Numbered from the stretch's first letter, positions 9,429-19,120 are shown. The stretch: DNA of 64,000 nucleotides from Psychrobacter immobilis (GCF_904846185.1 NZ_CAJGZQ010000013.1:1-64000); one strand, 5' to 3'. Notes: generated by a model from the sequence alone, not told the origin. A program made the numbers and translations.

Positions 9429-9464
9429 AAAGCCCAGTCATTATTAATATAATGACTGGGCTTT
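9429..9464. terminator. Strong bidirectional terminator
   Basis: AAAGCCCAGTCATTA (9429-9443) pairs perfectly over 15 bp with TAATGACTGGGCTTT (9450-9464), six-base loop, A run on one side. It serves the MBL gene on the plus strand and the tRNA-Lys pair on the minus strand. Confidence 0.85.
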
Positions 9465-9550
9465 CTAAATATGGTGGGCCGACCGCGACTCGAACGCGGG
9501 ACCAATTGATTAAAAGTCAACTGCTCTACCAACTGAGCTATCGGCCCTGA
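9465..9550 (-). repeat. Direct repeat copy 1 containing tRNA-Lys
   Basis: These 86 bp are identical to 9701-9786: the tRNA-Lys gene plus six bases on its 3' side and a few bases on its 5' side. Beyond the identical core the upstream flanks stay similar (an inverted repeat about 45 bp from each tRNA), indicating a tandem duplication with diverged flanks. Confidence 0.8.
9472..9547 (-). tRNA. tRNA-Lys(TTT), copy nearer the terminator
   Basis: Read on the minus strand, 76 bases including the encoded CCA: acceptor GGGCCGA pairs with TCGGCCC, D arm GCTCAGTTGGTAGAGC, anticodon loop CTTTTAA giving anticodon TTT, and T arm with GTTCGAGTC. It decodes AAA/AAG. Identical to the copy at 9708-9783, 160 bp upstream in the transcript direction, and probably co-transcribed with it, ending at the 9429-9464 terminator. 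Confidence 0.96.
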
Positions 9551-9700
9551 AGAGTGTATAAAAAAGCATGGCTTTTTTTAACTCTGCAAGTGAATTTACA
9601 ACTTCGTAAATTCGGTGAAGTTTTCTAAAGGAAAGCTTCTTAAACTTTGTTACTTATTATGCCAATACCTGATAGGGCAATGTACATAACAAGCATAATA

Positions 9701-9786
9701 CTAAATATGGTGGGCCGACCGCGACTCGAACGCGGGACCAATTGATTAAAAGTCAACTGCTCTACCAACTGAGCTATCGGCCCTGA
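9701..9786 (-). repeat. Direct repeat copy 2 containing tRNA-Lys
   Basis: Identical to 9465-9550 across 86 bp. See that entry for the extent of the duplication. Confidence 0.8.
9708..9783 (-). tRNA. tRNA-Lys(TTT), promoter-proximal copy
   Basis: Base-for-base the same 76-nt tRNA-Lys(TTT) with encoded CCA as at 9472-9547. No terminator separates the two, so one transcript probably yields both after processing. Confidence 0.96.
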
Positions 9787-10184
9787 GCGAAGATAAAATG
9801 AAATATTACTTCATCTGAGTACAAGAGAGTTTACATTTTCGTAAATTCTAAAAACTCTATACCTTTACTAGGTTTATATCTACTACAAGATAAGTTTCCT
9901 TGAAGGCAAACTTATTAAAACTAGACATCTAAAAAATGTCTTTAAACTTAATTTTTAATATTAGGTAAATCAACATTAAAAGAGGCATTAAGTTTGTTTC
10001 AACGTTTAAAGAATTTCTATCCCTAAACGTGAGAGCACATTATATACACTATCAGGACAATTACAACCCCGTAATATAAAAAAAGTGCAATTAATGCGAA
10101 AAAATGCGTTTTTTTATATAATTTGGCTTATTGGTGGCTGTTTCATGGCAGTAAATGCCTATTTAAAACGTCAGTCGCGACGTT
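9784..10184. other. AT-rich intergenic region between tRNA-Lys and macB
   Basis: About 400 bp with no coding potential. It holds the presumed promoter of the minus-strand tRNA pair and, at 9827-9848, an inverted repeat GAGTTTAC-N6-GTAAATTC closely resembling one upstream of the other tRNA (9592-9613). I cannot point to a confident -35/-10 pair. Confidence 0.4.
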
Positions 10185-10186
10185 TT
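10165..10186 (-). terminator. Probable terminator of macAB
   Basis: AAAACGTC (10165-10172) and GACGTTTT (10179-10186) form an 8-bp stem with a six-base loop that begins inside the macB stop codon. The U-tract is short, so it may be weak. Confidence 0.5.
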
Positions 10187-12182
10187 AGTCCCTAGACAGT
10201 GCTTCAACAGGATCTAATTTAGCAGCATTACGCGCTGGCAAGAATCCAAATACGACACCAATCAGTGTTGAACATATAAATGCAGCAATAATAGAGGTTG
10301 GTGAGTAGATAACTTGGAAGCTATCACCGCCCACTCGGTTAATCAGCTCGCCAATGGCAAATGCCAATCCAATACCTAGCAGACCACCTAAAATACAAAC
10401 CAGTATGGCTTCAATGAGAAACTGTTGCATAATATCATTTTGGCGGGCACCTACTGCCATGCGTACGCCTATCTCATTAGTACGTTCGGTCACTGATACC
10501 AACATAATATTCATCACTCCGATGCCACCAACAATCAAAGAGATAATGGCAATTGAGGATATCAGTAGGGTCAATGCACCAGTCGTCGATTCGATAGTCT
10601 CACGGATAGAATCTGAGTTTCGTATACGAAAATCGTCAGTGCCGTGTCGGCTTGTCATTAGACTGGAAATAGCGGCTTCAGCGGCAGCAGACGATATATT
10701 ATTATCGATAAGTGCAACAAAGCTTTCGATATAGGTGCTGCCTATGAGACGTGACATCATAGTGGTATAAGGCATGTAAAACGTTGGTGTATCCGTATTT
10801 CTACTAAAGCCACTACTGTTAGGCTCAAGTACACCGATGACACGTCCAGGAACACTGCCAATCAGTACTACTTCACCGATAGGGTTGGGATTGTCAGGGA
10901 AGAAAGTTTGCAGGGCGTTATCATCGATAATGATGTCTTGAGTACGGAGTGAGATGCTTTGTTCATCGAAGCCTTGACCTTGAGCGAGTTTCTCTCCACT
11001 CACATCCAGATAATCTTCACCGACGCCGCTGATACTGGCAGCTTCTTGTATATTGCGATAGCGCACATTCATATTGCTATCAAGCTGTGGACTGACACTA
11101 ATGACGTAGGGCTGGTCGGCGACTGCTTGCGCGTCATCAGGTGTTAAGTTGTCATCGCCAAAACTTCGCCTTGGGTCGCCGTAAGGGTAGCCGTCAATAA
11201 CGGTGATGGTGTTGGTACCCAGTGAGCTAATATTTGATAAAATTTGTTCTTGAGAGCCTTTGCCAAGCCCGACCACTGAGACCACTGAGGCGATACCAAT
11301 GATAATGCCAAGCATGGTCAATAATGTGCGCATCTTATGAGCACGCATCGCCAGTAGTGACATTTTGAATGCTTCAAACAAGCGATCAATAAAGCCACTA
11401 AAAGCCCCTTTACGATTATTGTCTAAAATCGGCTCAGGTTGGATATGGGTTGGATGATAGTGTTCGGTCTTGTAATCAGCGATAATATGGCCATCTTTGA
11501 GTTCAATGACACGTTCGGCCTGCGCTGCGAGCTTAGGGTCATGAGTGACCATGATAATAGTATGACCTTTGGCTTTTAGATCATACAAAATTTGCATCAC
11601 ATCTTCACCAGACTTGCTGTCTAGCGCGCCAGTTGGCTCATCGGCCAAGATGATATCACCGCCATTCATTAGCGCACGAGCGATAGAAACGCGCTGCTGC
11701 TGACCACCTGAGAGCTGGTTTGGTCGATTGGTGGTTTTATCTCCTAATCCTAGATCCGACAGGAGCTTTATGGCTCGCTCGCTGCGTGTGTGTCCATCCA
11801 TACCTGCATAAACCGCTGGAACAGCGACATTGTCTCGTGCATTGATATCACCTAATAAATGATATCGCTGAAAAATAAAGCCAAAATGCTCGCGGCGTAG
11901 TTCAGCCAGCTCATCAGCATCAAGCTGACTGACCGATTTCCCAAATATTTGGTAATCGCCCGCGCTTGCTTTATCTAAGCAGCCCAAAATATTCATTAAA
12001 GTGGACTTGCCTGAACCAGACTGACCGATGATGGCAACCATTTCGCCTTGATTGATGGTTAAATCAATATCGTGTAGCACACGAATGGTTTGCTCACCAG
12101 CATTGAACTCTTTAATCAGCCCTTTGACTTGCATCAAAGGGGCATCTGCTGCCGTATTTACAATGGGGTTTTTAGTATCCAT
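10185..12182 (-). CDS. macB: MacB-type ABC exporter (ATPase-permease)
   Basis: A 665-residue inner-membrane protein with the ATPase fused to the permease, as in MacB of the MacAB-TolC tripartite pump, which exports macrolides and peptides such as enterotoxin. Walker A is GQSGSGKST (53-61), the signature LSGGQ (157-161), Walker B ends ILADE (E182), and the H-loop is MVTHD. One transmembrane helix at about 285-307, a periplasmic domain of about 220 residues, then three C-terminal helices with the GVRMAVGAR coupling segment. It is read after macA with a 77-bp gap. A TolC partner is not in the window. Confidence 0.93.
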   Translation of the reverse strand: MDTKNPIVNTAADAPLMQVKGLIKEFNAGEQTIRVLHDIDLTINQGEMVAIIGQSGSGKSTLMNILGCLDKASAGDYQIFGKSVSQLDADELAELRREHFGFIFQRYHLLGDINARDNVAVPAVYAGMDGHTRSERAIKLLSDLGLGDKTTNRPNQLSGGQQQRVSIARALMNGGDIILADEPTGALDSKSGEDVMQILYDLKAKGHTIIMVTHDPKLAAQAERVIELKDGHIIADYKTEHYHPTHIQPEPILDNNRKGAFSGFIDRLFEAFKMSLLAMRAHKMRTLLTMLGIIIGIASVVSVVGLGKGSQEQILSNISSLGTNTITVIDGYPYGDPRRSFGDDNLTPDDAQAVADQPYVISVSPQLDSNMNVRYRNIQEAASISGVGEDYLDVSGEKLAQGQGFDEQSISLRTQDIIIDDNALQTFFPDNPNPIGEVVLIGSVPGRVIGVLEPNSSGFSRNTDTPTFYMPYTTMMSRLIGSTYIESFVALIDNNISSAAAEAAISSLMTSRHGTDDFRIRNSDSIRETIESTTGALTLLISSIAIISLIVGGIGVMNIMLVSVTERTNEIGVRMAVGARQNDIMQQFLIEAILVCILGGLLGIGLAFAIGELINRVGGDSFQVIYSPTSIIAAFICSTLIGVVFGFLPARNAAKLDPVEALSRD

Positions 12183-12259
12183 TTATGTGGTTGCCTATAT
12201 CAGTCAATATCAGAAGCGTTTTTTGTAATCTAAAGCTATTTTTTAGCATGTCTGATTTA

Positions 12260-13651
12260 TTAGAATGGACGTCCACCACCGCCTTTACTTTGTTTCTTCG
12301 GACCTTCTTCGCTTAGTATCACCTCATCACCCTCATTCAAACCGCTCAAAATCTGAGCGTTGACTCGGTTATTGATACCAACTGTGACCGTTTGCTCAAC
12401 CACATTACCATCTGCTTGTAAGACTCGGACGGTAGCGGTAGTGGCATTTTTTTGAGTATCGTCTTGATTACTCTTTTGTACCTTTTTTTGAGTTTCACTG
12501 TCGGTCTTGGCTATATCGGCATTGCGGGGCGATTTACTAGCATTTTTGCCAGCTTGCAGTGCAGCAGAGGGAATCAATAAAGCATTCTTTGCTTCGTTGA
12601 TGATGATATAAACTTGCGCAGTCATATCAATACGAAGGCGACGGTCAGTATTAGGCACTTCGATGTAGCCGACATAATAGATAGCAGAGTCGGTAGAGCT
12701 GGTTTCACTAATCATTTCAGGGGCAGGCTCAATTGCTCTGAGTACGGAGTCAAACTTTTGGTCAGGATTACCAATGATATTAAAGTAAACGGGCATGCCT
12801 GCTTTGACATTAATGACATCAGCCTCAGAGATTTGAGCGTTGATTCTAACAGTAGACAAATCTGCTAAAGTTACGATGGTCGGGGCTGTTTGATTGGCAT
12901 TGACCGTCGTGCCTTGCTCTGTGGTCACTGAGACGACAGTACCTGATATTGGCGCGCGAATCGTTGTATAGCTAAGGTCTTCTTGAGCCGTTGCGACATT
13001 GGTTTGAGACTTTCGTAATGCTGCTTGTTGGCTATTAATGTTTGCAGTGGCTGTTGCAATGGCGGCTTGTGCCGTATCAATAGCAGCGCGTGCATTGGCG
13101 ACCGCTGCCTGCGCTGTTTGAACTTTTGTTGCCTGTGTATCGTAATCCTGTTGTGATATCGCATCGATAGCGAGTAGTCCTTGCAGGCGTGAAAAATCTG
13201 CTTGTGCTTGTCTTAATTCAGCTTGACGACTTGCAAGATCGGCTTGCGCACTTTTGAGTCCAGCTTGGCGACTTAGTGCTTCTGCTTGAGCGCTTTCAAT
13301 AGCAGCTACGCTTTGCTCTAAGGTGGCTTGCTCGTTACTCAAGTTATTATTCTGAGTGACTTGATCAATCTGGGCAATGAGGTCACCTTGCTGCACTTCA
13401 TCACCAACCTCAACGTAGAGGCGTTTTACTTCACCAGATACTTGCGCGCCGACATCAACGGTATTTAGCGCTTTAACTTTGCCAGAAGCCATGACATTGT
13501 TTTCAATATCACCAATTTCAGCGGTAGCCGTTAAGTAATTGGGCGTGATATCTTTTGGTTTTAAGAAATGATAGGCCAAAGCCAATAATGCTATGACAAC
13601 TAAGGCGATAACCCCCCATTTAATAGCAGATTTTTTGCTTATTTTGCGCAT
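12260..13651 (-). CDS. macA: MacA-type periplasmic adaptor protein
   Basis: A 463-residue membrane-fusion protein that links MacB to an outer-membrane channel. It has one N-terminal membrane anchor (about 12-28), a lipoyl half-motif near 65-100, a long Ala/Gln-rich coiled-coil hairpin at about 100-225, the second lipoyl half (TIRAPISGTVV from 230), a beta-barrel domain and a membrane-proximal domain. A Lys/Asp/Gln-rich insertion at roughly 367-405 is unusual compared with E. coli MacA (371 residues), and the protein ends in a GGGGRPF tail. First gene of macA-macB. Confidence 0.92.
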   Translation of the reverse strand: MRKISKKSAIKWGVIALVVIALLALAYHFLKPKDITPNYLTATAEIGDIENNVMASGKVKALNTVDVGAQVSGEVKRLYVEVGDEVQQGDLIAQIDQVTQNNNLSNEQATLEQSVAAIESAQAEALSRQAGLKSAQADLASRQAELRQAQADFSRLQGLLAIDAISQQDYDTQATKVQTAQAAVANARAAIDTAQAAIATATANINSQQAALRKSQTNVATAQEDLSYTTIRAPISGTVVSVTTEQGTTVNANQTAPTIVTLADLSTVRINAQISEADVINVKAGMPVYFNIIGNPDQKFDSVLRAIEPAPEMISETSSTDSAIYYVGYIEVPNTDRRLRIDMTAQVYIIINEAKNALLIPSAALQAGKNASKSPRNADIAKTDSETQKKVQKSNQDDTQKNATTATVRVLQADGNVVEQTVTVGINNRVNAQILSGLNEGDEVILSEEGPKKQSKGGGGRPF

Positions 13652-13886
13652 AACAACAATCCAGTCACAATGAAATCAAGTGTACATATAGTAGAGGCTT
13701 GAAGTCCAAAAGGGAATGGTAATTAGTTTAAGAAAGGTTAAGGTGGTTTTTATGGAGGGAGACCAAGCACTGCGCTGAAAGTTATCAAAATTAAATTTTA
13801 GATAGGATGCCATCATAATAGGAGGGGATTAAAAATCGACTACGCCAGTAATGAAGACGTTGACGTATACTAAGAACAATTGCTAT

Positions 13887-14963
13887 TTATCGTGCAGTAA
13901 ACAGCTGCTTACCTGACAACTCAAGTGCTGCCTGCAATAATAACTCCCACGCTGGCTGACGCACGAGTCCTTTGATGGCTTGGTCACATTTATAAAGCAG
14001 GACAGGCCATTCAGCCGTTTGCGTTTTTGACTGGCGACGGCAAGCTTGCTGGTACAACCCTTGTTTACTACGCCAGATACCAAGCGCTTGTGGATCTTGC
14101 CCATCCATCAACTGCATAATTTGCCGCATGTCTTTACTAATCGCCCATAATACCAAGGTGGTTGGCTCGTCGGTGGCTTTGAGCTGAAACATGATTTTAG
14201 CGACTTGCGTGCTGTTACCGGCAAGCATGGCATCCGATAAATCAAAGACGCTAAATTGTGCATCACTGACCAACGCAGCTTGTAGATCCTTAATGTCTAA
14301 GGCAACATTGTTTGGCAGTTGTGTAGAGTGATCAGCCTGTTGACTAGCCTCAATATTCTTAGCGACTAACTGCGGCGCAAATAAGTAGGAGAGCCGCCAT
14401 AAGGTCTGATAAGCGCTTAGCAGATGGTGCTCAGTATGCGACATAAGCAGCTGCCACGCCTCTTGAGACAGCCGTAAGCCAAACTGCTGAGCTTGTATTT
14501 GTAATAGCTGCTGTCGTTGCTGCTCATTATATAAATTGCAATCAATGATATGACCATATTGAGCAAATGGCGTAAACCACTTGCTGCTTTGCGCTCGTTT
14601 GTCTTGCTTGGGCGTGAGCCATAATAAACTATGACTGTGTGTCCCTGTTTGAGCTTCAACGGCAAAGCGCTCAAGCTCAGTGATGACCGCCTTGTCAGGC
14701 TTATGGTTACCCGTCACGATGAGTGCACTGGCATCATCAAATAAAGACTGGCTACCAAGCTCTGACAATACTTCTTGCCAGCTCTTGACCGATATCAGCT
14801 CAATACGCTTGATCGCGTAATTCTGCGCGCGCCAATGTGGGCGTAAGGCATCGATGAGCCATTGACTGAGTAGTGGCTCATCACCATGCGCCAGCCACAA
14901 GCCCGCGACTGCAACGGAAGGCTGTAGTAGCTTTGGGTAGGCTTGTATAAAGGTATCTTGCAT
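13887..14963 (-). CDS. holA: DNA polymerase III delta subunit
   Basis: A 358-residue protein matching HolA, the clamp-loader subunit that opens the beta sliding clamp. The N-terminal WLAHGDEPLLSQWLIDALR segment is the clamp-binding region of the family, followed by an ALIVTGNHKPDK strand-loop that is the degenerate nucleotide-binding fold, and a helical collar at the C-terminus. Length fits (E. coli 343). It is the last gene of leuS-lptE-holA, a gene order common in gammaproteobacteria, 58 bp after lptE. No clear ribosome site is visible before its ATG. Confidence 0.9.
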   Translation of the reverse strand: MQDTFIQAYPKLLQPSVAVAGLWLAHGDEPLLSQWLIDALRPHWRAQNYAIKRIELISVKSWQEVLSELGSQSLFDDASALIVTGNHKPDKAVITELERFAVEAQTGTHSHSLLWLTPKQDKRAQSSKWFTPFAQYGHIIDCNLYNEQQRQQLLQIQAQQFGLRLSQEAWQLLMSHTEHHLLSAYQTLWRLSYLFAPQLVAKNIEASQQADHSTQLPNNVALDIKDLQAALVSDAQFSVFDLSDAMLAGNSTQVAKIMFQLKATDEPTTLVLWAISKDMRQIMQLMDGQDPQALGIWRSKQGLYQQACRRQSKTQTAEWPVLLYKCDQAIKGLVRQPAWELLLQAALELSGKQLFTAR

Positions 14964-15021
14964 AGGGTAATAAGTACACAGATTGATGAAAATAAACGTG
15001 GAATGTGTTGCGCATTATAAA

Positions 15022-15741
15022 CTATGGGTTTGGCACCACCACCGCGATCGATGTTGAGCCATTACCGCTTTGCACAGATTGTCTGACTCCAGAAGAGCTG
15101 ACCTTTGGTAGGGAGATGGCGACATATTGATCAGTAATTCGGCGTGCTAAACTGTCATAGAGCCAGTCACGAATTTGATCGCCTTGCTGATCATCAGTGC
15201 TCACCGACGCTTCATTATATTGATAGCTACGCTCGACTTGGATAGGGTTGCTTAGCGTAATTGGTTTGCCATTTTCCATGGTCTGATAGCTGACATCTGC
15301 TGAAAGTACCAAGCGTATCTCTGTCAAGACACCGACCAGCTCATAACGCTTAAAACGGACGTTACTGATGGTGATAGCGGCAATGGGTGCAGCACTTGCT
15401 TGTTTGTTATTGTTCGCAACATCAGCTGCTGTCATGTTGTCAATGACATCAACACCTAAAGTTTTTAGGCGTCTTGTCAATGGCAGCTTAAGCGGAAATG
15501 AGGTGCGATTGTCTTCGAGAATCACGGCTGTTTTGGCGACATCAAGCAGCATCGGCGCATCATAGCCACGCAGTTGAAAGCCGCAGCCACTAATAGCTGC
15601 CGTTGCACTTAGTAGCGTAAACATTGGCAGGGCAGTCAGAAAAGCCGCCGCCAGTTTTTGTCCGCTTGATTTTTTGGCAAAAGCGTCTTTTTTGCTTAAG
15701 CTGCCTTTGGGTGACTGACCTGCTCGATATTTATACGACAT
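15022..15741 (-). CDS. lptE: LPS-assembly lipoprotein LptE
   Basis: A 239-residue outer-membrane lipoprotein that plugs the LptD barrel and helps deliver lipopolysaccharide to the cell surface. The lipobox is ISGC with the acylated cysteine at C53, followed directly by GFQLRGYD, the typical LptE start. The n-region before the lipobox is unusually long (about 30 polar, lysine-rich residues), so the true start may lie further in, although I see no better one. It sits between leuS and holA, matching the conserved order. Confidence 0.88.
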   Translation of the reverse strand: MSYKYRAGQSPKGSLSKKDAFAKKSSGQKLAAAFLTALPMFTLLSATAAISGCGFQLRGYDAPMLLDVAKTAVILEDNRTSFPLKLPLTRRLKTLGVDVIDNMTAADVANNNKQASAAPIAAITISNVRFKRYELVGVLTEIRLVLSADVSYQTMENGKPITLSNPIQVERSYQYNEASVSTDDQQGDQIRDWLYDSLARRITDQYVAISLPKVSSSGVRQSVQSGNGSTSIAVVVPNP

Positions 15742-15814
15742 AATCGCTATCCTAATATTATGAAAAGGCTCAGACTAATCATTAAACTAATAAAAAGTAC
15801 TGAGCCTAAAAAAT

Positions 15815-18502
15815 CTAGCCTACCACCACGATGTTTACCAGCTTATTAGGGACGACGATTTCTTTTTTGATGTCGCCAGTCAAGAATTTTGCCACACTTT
15901 CCATTGAACGTGCTTGTGCTTTTAGCTGTTCTGGATCGCTATTTGGGGCTACGTCCATTTTACCGCGCATTTTACCATTGACCTGTACCACCATCGTGAT
16001 CATATCTTGTACCAGAGCATTTTTATCAACTTCTGGATAATTCAAGGTAATGGTATTTAAACCCAATTGCTCAAGTAAATGTTCACCAATGTGCGGCGCA
16101 TATACGGATAGCATAATCAGCAGATCCGTCAATGCCTCATGCTGTACCTGTAGGTCTTGCTTGTTATTGGCCTTAAAGCCAGTCAGCTCGTTGGCAAGCT
16201 CCATCAAACTTGATACAGGCGTGTTCAATGCCAAACGATCACCCAAATCACTATCAATTTTAGCAATGGTTTCATGAGTTTTACGGCGTAAGTTTTTGGC
16301 TTCTTTGCTTAAGCCATCAGTGCTCAAAGCTTCATTGTTCAGCGTCTCGATACTTAGATTCGCAGCAGTAAGCGCTTGCATGTGTTCAGTAGCAATACGC
16401 CATACTTTTTTAACGAAGTTATAAGGGCCTTTGAGCGCATCATCTGACCATTCTAGCGTTTGATCCGCAGGCGCGGTAAAGAGCGTATAAAGACGAACGG
16501 TATCAGCGCCATATTTATCGATGGTAATTTGCGGATCGACACCGTTGTTTTTTGACTTAGACATTTTTTCAATTTTGCCAATGGTCACCGGCTGCCCATC
16601 AGATTTTAAGATGGCTTTAATCGGTTGACCTCGTTCGTCATAGTCGATATCAATGTCTTCTGCAAAGTAGTAGGTGGTACTGCCATCCTCATTTAGGCGA
16701 TAGAATGTCCCTGCCAATACCATGCCTTGCGTCATCAAATTAGCAAATGGCTCATTTCCTGACACCAAGTCTTCATCACGCATCAGTTTATGGAAGAAGC
16801 GTGCATAAAGTAGATGCATCACCGCGTGCTCAACACCGCCGATGTATTGATCGACAGGCAGCCACTTATTGGCGGCAGATTTGTTGACCATGCTTTGCGC
16901 ATCATTTGGGCTTGCAAAGCGTGCATAGTACCAGCTTGACTCCACAAAGGTATCAAAGGTATCGGTTTCGCGCTCAGCAGGATTACCGCATTTAGGACAT
17001 GTCGTATTGACAAATTCTGGAATGTTTTTTAACGGATTTCCGCGACCATCAGGAACGACATCAGTCGGCAAGACAACGGGCAAATCTTGCTCTTCGACAG
17101 GTACGGTGCCGCAATGCTCACAGTTTACCATTGGGATAGGGCAGCCCCAATAACGCTGGCGAGAGACACCCCAATCACGGAGACGGTATTGGATTTTTTT
17201 CTTAGCAAGCTCTTGTGGTTCTAGTTTGGTCAGCATCGCTTCAAATGCTTGCTCAAAGTCTAACCCATCAAATTCACCTGAATTGACCAAAGTATTGCGT
17301 TCGGTATAAGCACGATTAATCTCAGTATCGTTCGCCTTTGCATCTGCTTCCAACGCATCGAAATAGCCGACAGGGATATCGATGACTTGTTTAATGGGTA
17401 AGCTGTATTTAATCGCAAATTCATAATCACGCTCATCATGAGCAGGGACAGCCATCACCGCGCCTGAGCCGTAGCTCATAAGCACATAGTTGGCAACCCA
17501 TACTGGCACTTCTTCGCCAGTGAGTGGGTGCGTGACCGTAAGACCAGTAGCCATGCCGATTTTTTCAGCTTTAGCTAGGTCTGCTTCTGCAACTGAGCCT
17601 TTTTTGCAAAGCGCACAGAATTGCGCAATCGCTTCATCATGCTCAGCCGCATACTGCGCTAGCGGATGTTCGGCCGCGACTGCCACATAAGTCACACCCA
17701 TCAAAGTATCAGGGCGAGTAGTGAACACATCTAAGGTATTGGTCTCGCCAGCAAGCTCATAAGGGAAGTGTACTTCCATGCCTGCGCTACGACCAATCCA
17801 GTTGCGCTGCATGGTCAATACTTCTGATGGCCAGTGACCTTCTAATTGGTCTAAGTCATCAAGTAATTCGTCAGCATAATCAGTGATATTAAAGTAATAC
17901 ATCGGAATGTCGCGCTTTTCGACCGCAGCGCCACTACGCCAGCCTTTACCATCGATGACTTGCTCGTTGGCTAAGACGGTATTATCAACAGGATCCCAGT
18001 TGACGGTCGACAGTTTTTTGTAGACCAAGCCTTTTTTGTACAACTGCAAAAACAACCACTGTTCCCACTGATAATACTCAGGGCTGCAAGTAGCAAATTC
18101 ACGTGACCAGTCGATTGATAAGCCAAGCAGTTTAAGCTGCGCGCGCATGCTGTCAATATTGGCAAAGGTCCATTTGGCAGGTGGCGTCTGATTGGCAATT
18201 GCCGCGTTTTCTGCTGGTAAGCCAAAGCCATCCCAGCCCATAGGCTGCATGACTTCATAGCCCTTGAGGCGATAATAACGGCTCAGTACATCAGAAATCG
18301 TATAGTTACGCACGTGACCCATATGCAGCTTACCGCTTGGATAAGGGAACATCGACAGCATATAGCGACTTGGCTTATCGCTTGGCTCATTGCTCACTTC
18401 AAAGCGCTTGTCAGTTGCCCATTTGGCTTGCTGCGCCGCTTCTATCGCTTGTGGGTTATAATGATTGTTTTCAGCTTGGTCAGATGTCACAGTATTGCTC
18501 AT
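15815..18502 (-). CDS. leuS: Leucyl-tRNA synthetase
   Basis: An 895-residue class Ia synthetase that charges tRNA-Leu. The HIGH motif appears as HMGH (60-63) within FPYPSGKLHMGHVRNY; KMSKS is at 646-650. The connective editing domain and a CxxC/CxxC-type zinc segment (NCEHCG ... CPKCG) lie between them. I start at the ATG at 18502: the 36 codons upstream lack family resemblance, while MSNTVTSDQ leads into the conserved NPQAIEAAQQAKW. It begins the leuS-lptE-holA unit and is divergent from the ArsC-like gene, with about 225 bp between starts. Confidence 0.97.
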   Translation of the reverse strand: MSNTVTSDQAENNHYNPQAIEAAQQAKWATDKRFEVSNEPSDKPSRYMLSMFPYPSGKLHMGHVRNYTISDVLSRYYRLKGYEVMQPMGWDGFGLPAENAAIANQTPPAKWTFANIDSMRAQLKLLGLSIDWSREFATCSPEYYQWEQWLFLQLYKKGLVYKKLSTVNWDPVDNTVLANEQVIDGKGWRSGAAVEKRDIPMYYFNITDYADELLDDLDQLEGHWPSEVLTMQRNWIGRSAGMEVHFPYELAGETNTLDVFTTRPDTLMGVTYVAVAAEHPLAQYAAEHDEAIAQFCALCKKGSVAEADLAKAEKIGMATGLTVTHPLTGEEVPVWVANYVLMSYGSGAVMAVPAHDERDYEFAIKYSLPIKQVIDIPVGYFDALEADAKANDTEINRAYTERNTLVNSGEFDGLDFEQAFEAMLTKLEPQELAKKKIQYRLRDWGVSRQRYWGCPIPMVNCEHCGTVPVEEQDLPVVLPTDVVPDGRGNPLKNIPEFVNTTCPKCGNPAERETDTFDTFVESSWYYARFASPNDAQSMVNKSAANKWLPVDQYIGGVEHAVMHLLYARFFHKLMRDEDLVSGNEPFANLMTQGMVLAGTFYRLNEDGSTTYYFAEDIDIDYDERGQPIKAILKSDGQPVTIGKIEKMSKSKNNGVDPQITIDKYGADTVRLYTLFTAPADQTLEWSDDALKGPYNFVKKVWRIATEHMQALTAANLSIETLNNEALSTDGLSKEAKNLRRKTHETIAKIDSDLGDRLALNTPVSSLMELANELTGFKANNKQDLQVQHEALTDLLIMLSVYAPHIGEHLLEQLGLNTITLNYPEVDKNALVQDMITMVVQVNGKMRGKMDVAPNSDPEQLKAQARSMESVAKFLTGDIKKEIVVPNKLVNIVVVG

Positions 18503-18653
18503 AGTTGGCTCGAGATTGATTAATACGAATAAATTGGGTGAAATTTCACAATGCCATAGCATAGCGTAATTTGGCGAAAATTGCGACGATATGATAGGGC
18601 GTTTGCGCATGACGAAGAATACAAATTCGAAAATTTGAGTGGGTTTTTAATGT

Positions 18654-18695
18654 TTTGGTTATCATAAACCAAATACCCATAGGCTTAGGTATAAT
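18654..18695 (+). promoter_or_regulatory. Putative promoter with overlapping palindromic operator
   Basis: A consensus TATAAT at 18690-18695 stands 33 bp before the ArsC-like ATG. Where the -35 box should be, at 18654-18673, lies a 20-bp inverted repeat (TTTGGTT-N6-AACCAAA). A dimeric repressor or activator could bind here. It may also act on divergent leuS. Confidence 0.45.
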
Positions 18696-18728
18696 AAACA
18701 AAATAATGATCATTGATTTGGAGTTTTT

Positions 18729-19100
18729 ATGACCATCACTATTTACGGTATCAAATCTTGCAGCACCATGAAAAAAGCCTTTACCAAACTAGACGAGCTA
18801 GGTGTCAGTTATGAATTTCATGATTATAAAAAACAAGGTATCGATAAAGATAGCGTTAAGCGTTGGGTAGATGAATTAGGCATTGATAAAGTGCTCAATA
18901 AGCGCGGTACGACATGGCGCAAACTAGACGACAGTCAAAAGCAAGCGGCTGATGCTAGTCTAGATAACGCAATTGATTTGCTCGTAGAAAATACCAGTAT
19001 GATTAAGCGTCCGATAGTTGAAGGTGAGCGGGTAGATAAAAATAAGCCATTATTATTATGCGGCTTTGACGAAGCCGAGTTTGATAAAGTTTTTTCGTAA
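18729..19100 (+). CDS. ArsC/Spx/YffB-family thioredoxin-fold protein
   Basis: A 123-residue thioredoxin-fold protein of the ArsC/Spx superfamily, closest in look to YffB. The single active-site cysteine is C11 in GIKSCSTMKKA, and the IKRPIVEG segment of the family is near residue 96. It lacks the arsenate-reductase cysteine relay and no arsenic genes are nearby, so arsenate reduction is unlikely; YffB-like proteins have been proposed to be glutathione-dependent thiol reductases. A TTGGAG ribosome site precedes the ATG. A strong terminator follows. Confidence 0.85.
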   Translation: MTITIYGIKSCSTMKKAFTKLDELGVSYEFHDYKKQGIDKDSVKRWVDELGIDKVLNKRGTTWRKLDDSQKQAADASLDNAIDLLVENTSMIKRPIVEGERVDKNKPLLLCGFDEAEFDKVFS

Positions 19101-19120
19101 AAGAATACGGCTACCATTAA

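Noticed and set aside
9561..9577. AAAAAGC/GCTTTTT hairpin between the tRNA-Lys genes as a terminator
   Set aside because: Stem is almost all A-T and lies just upstream of the second tRNA; more likely promoter or spacer DNA.
10354..10734. 126-codon plus-strand frame opposite macB
   Set aside because: Shadow of macB with no ribosome site or family resemblance.
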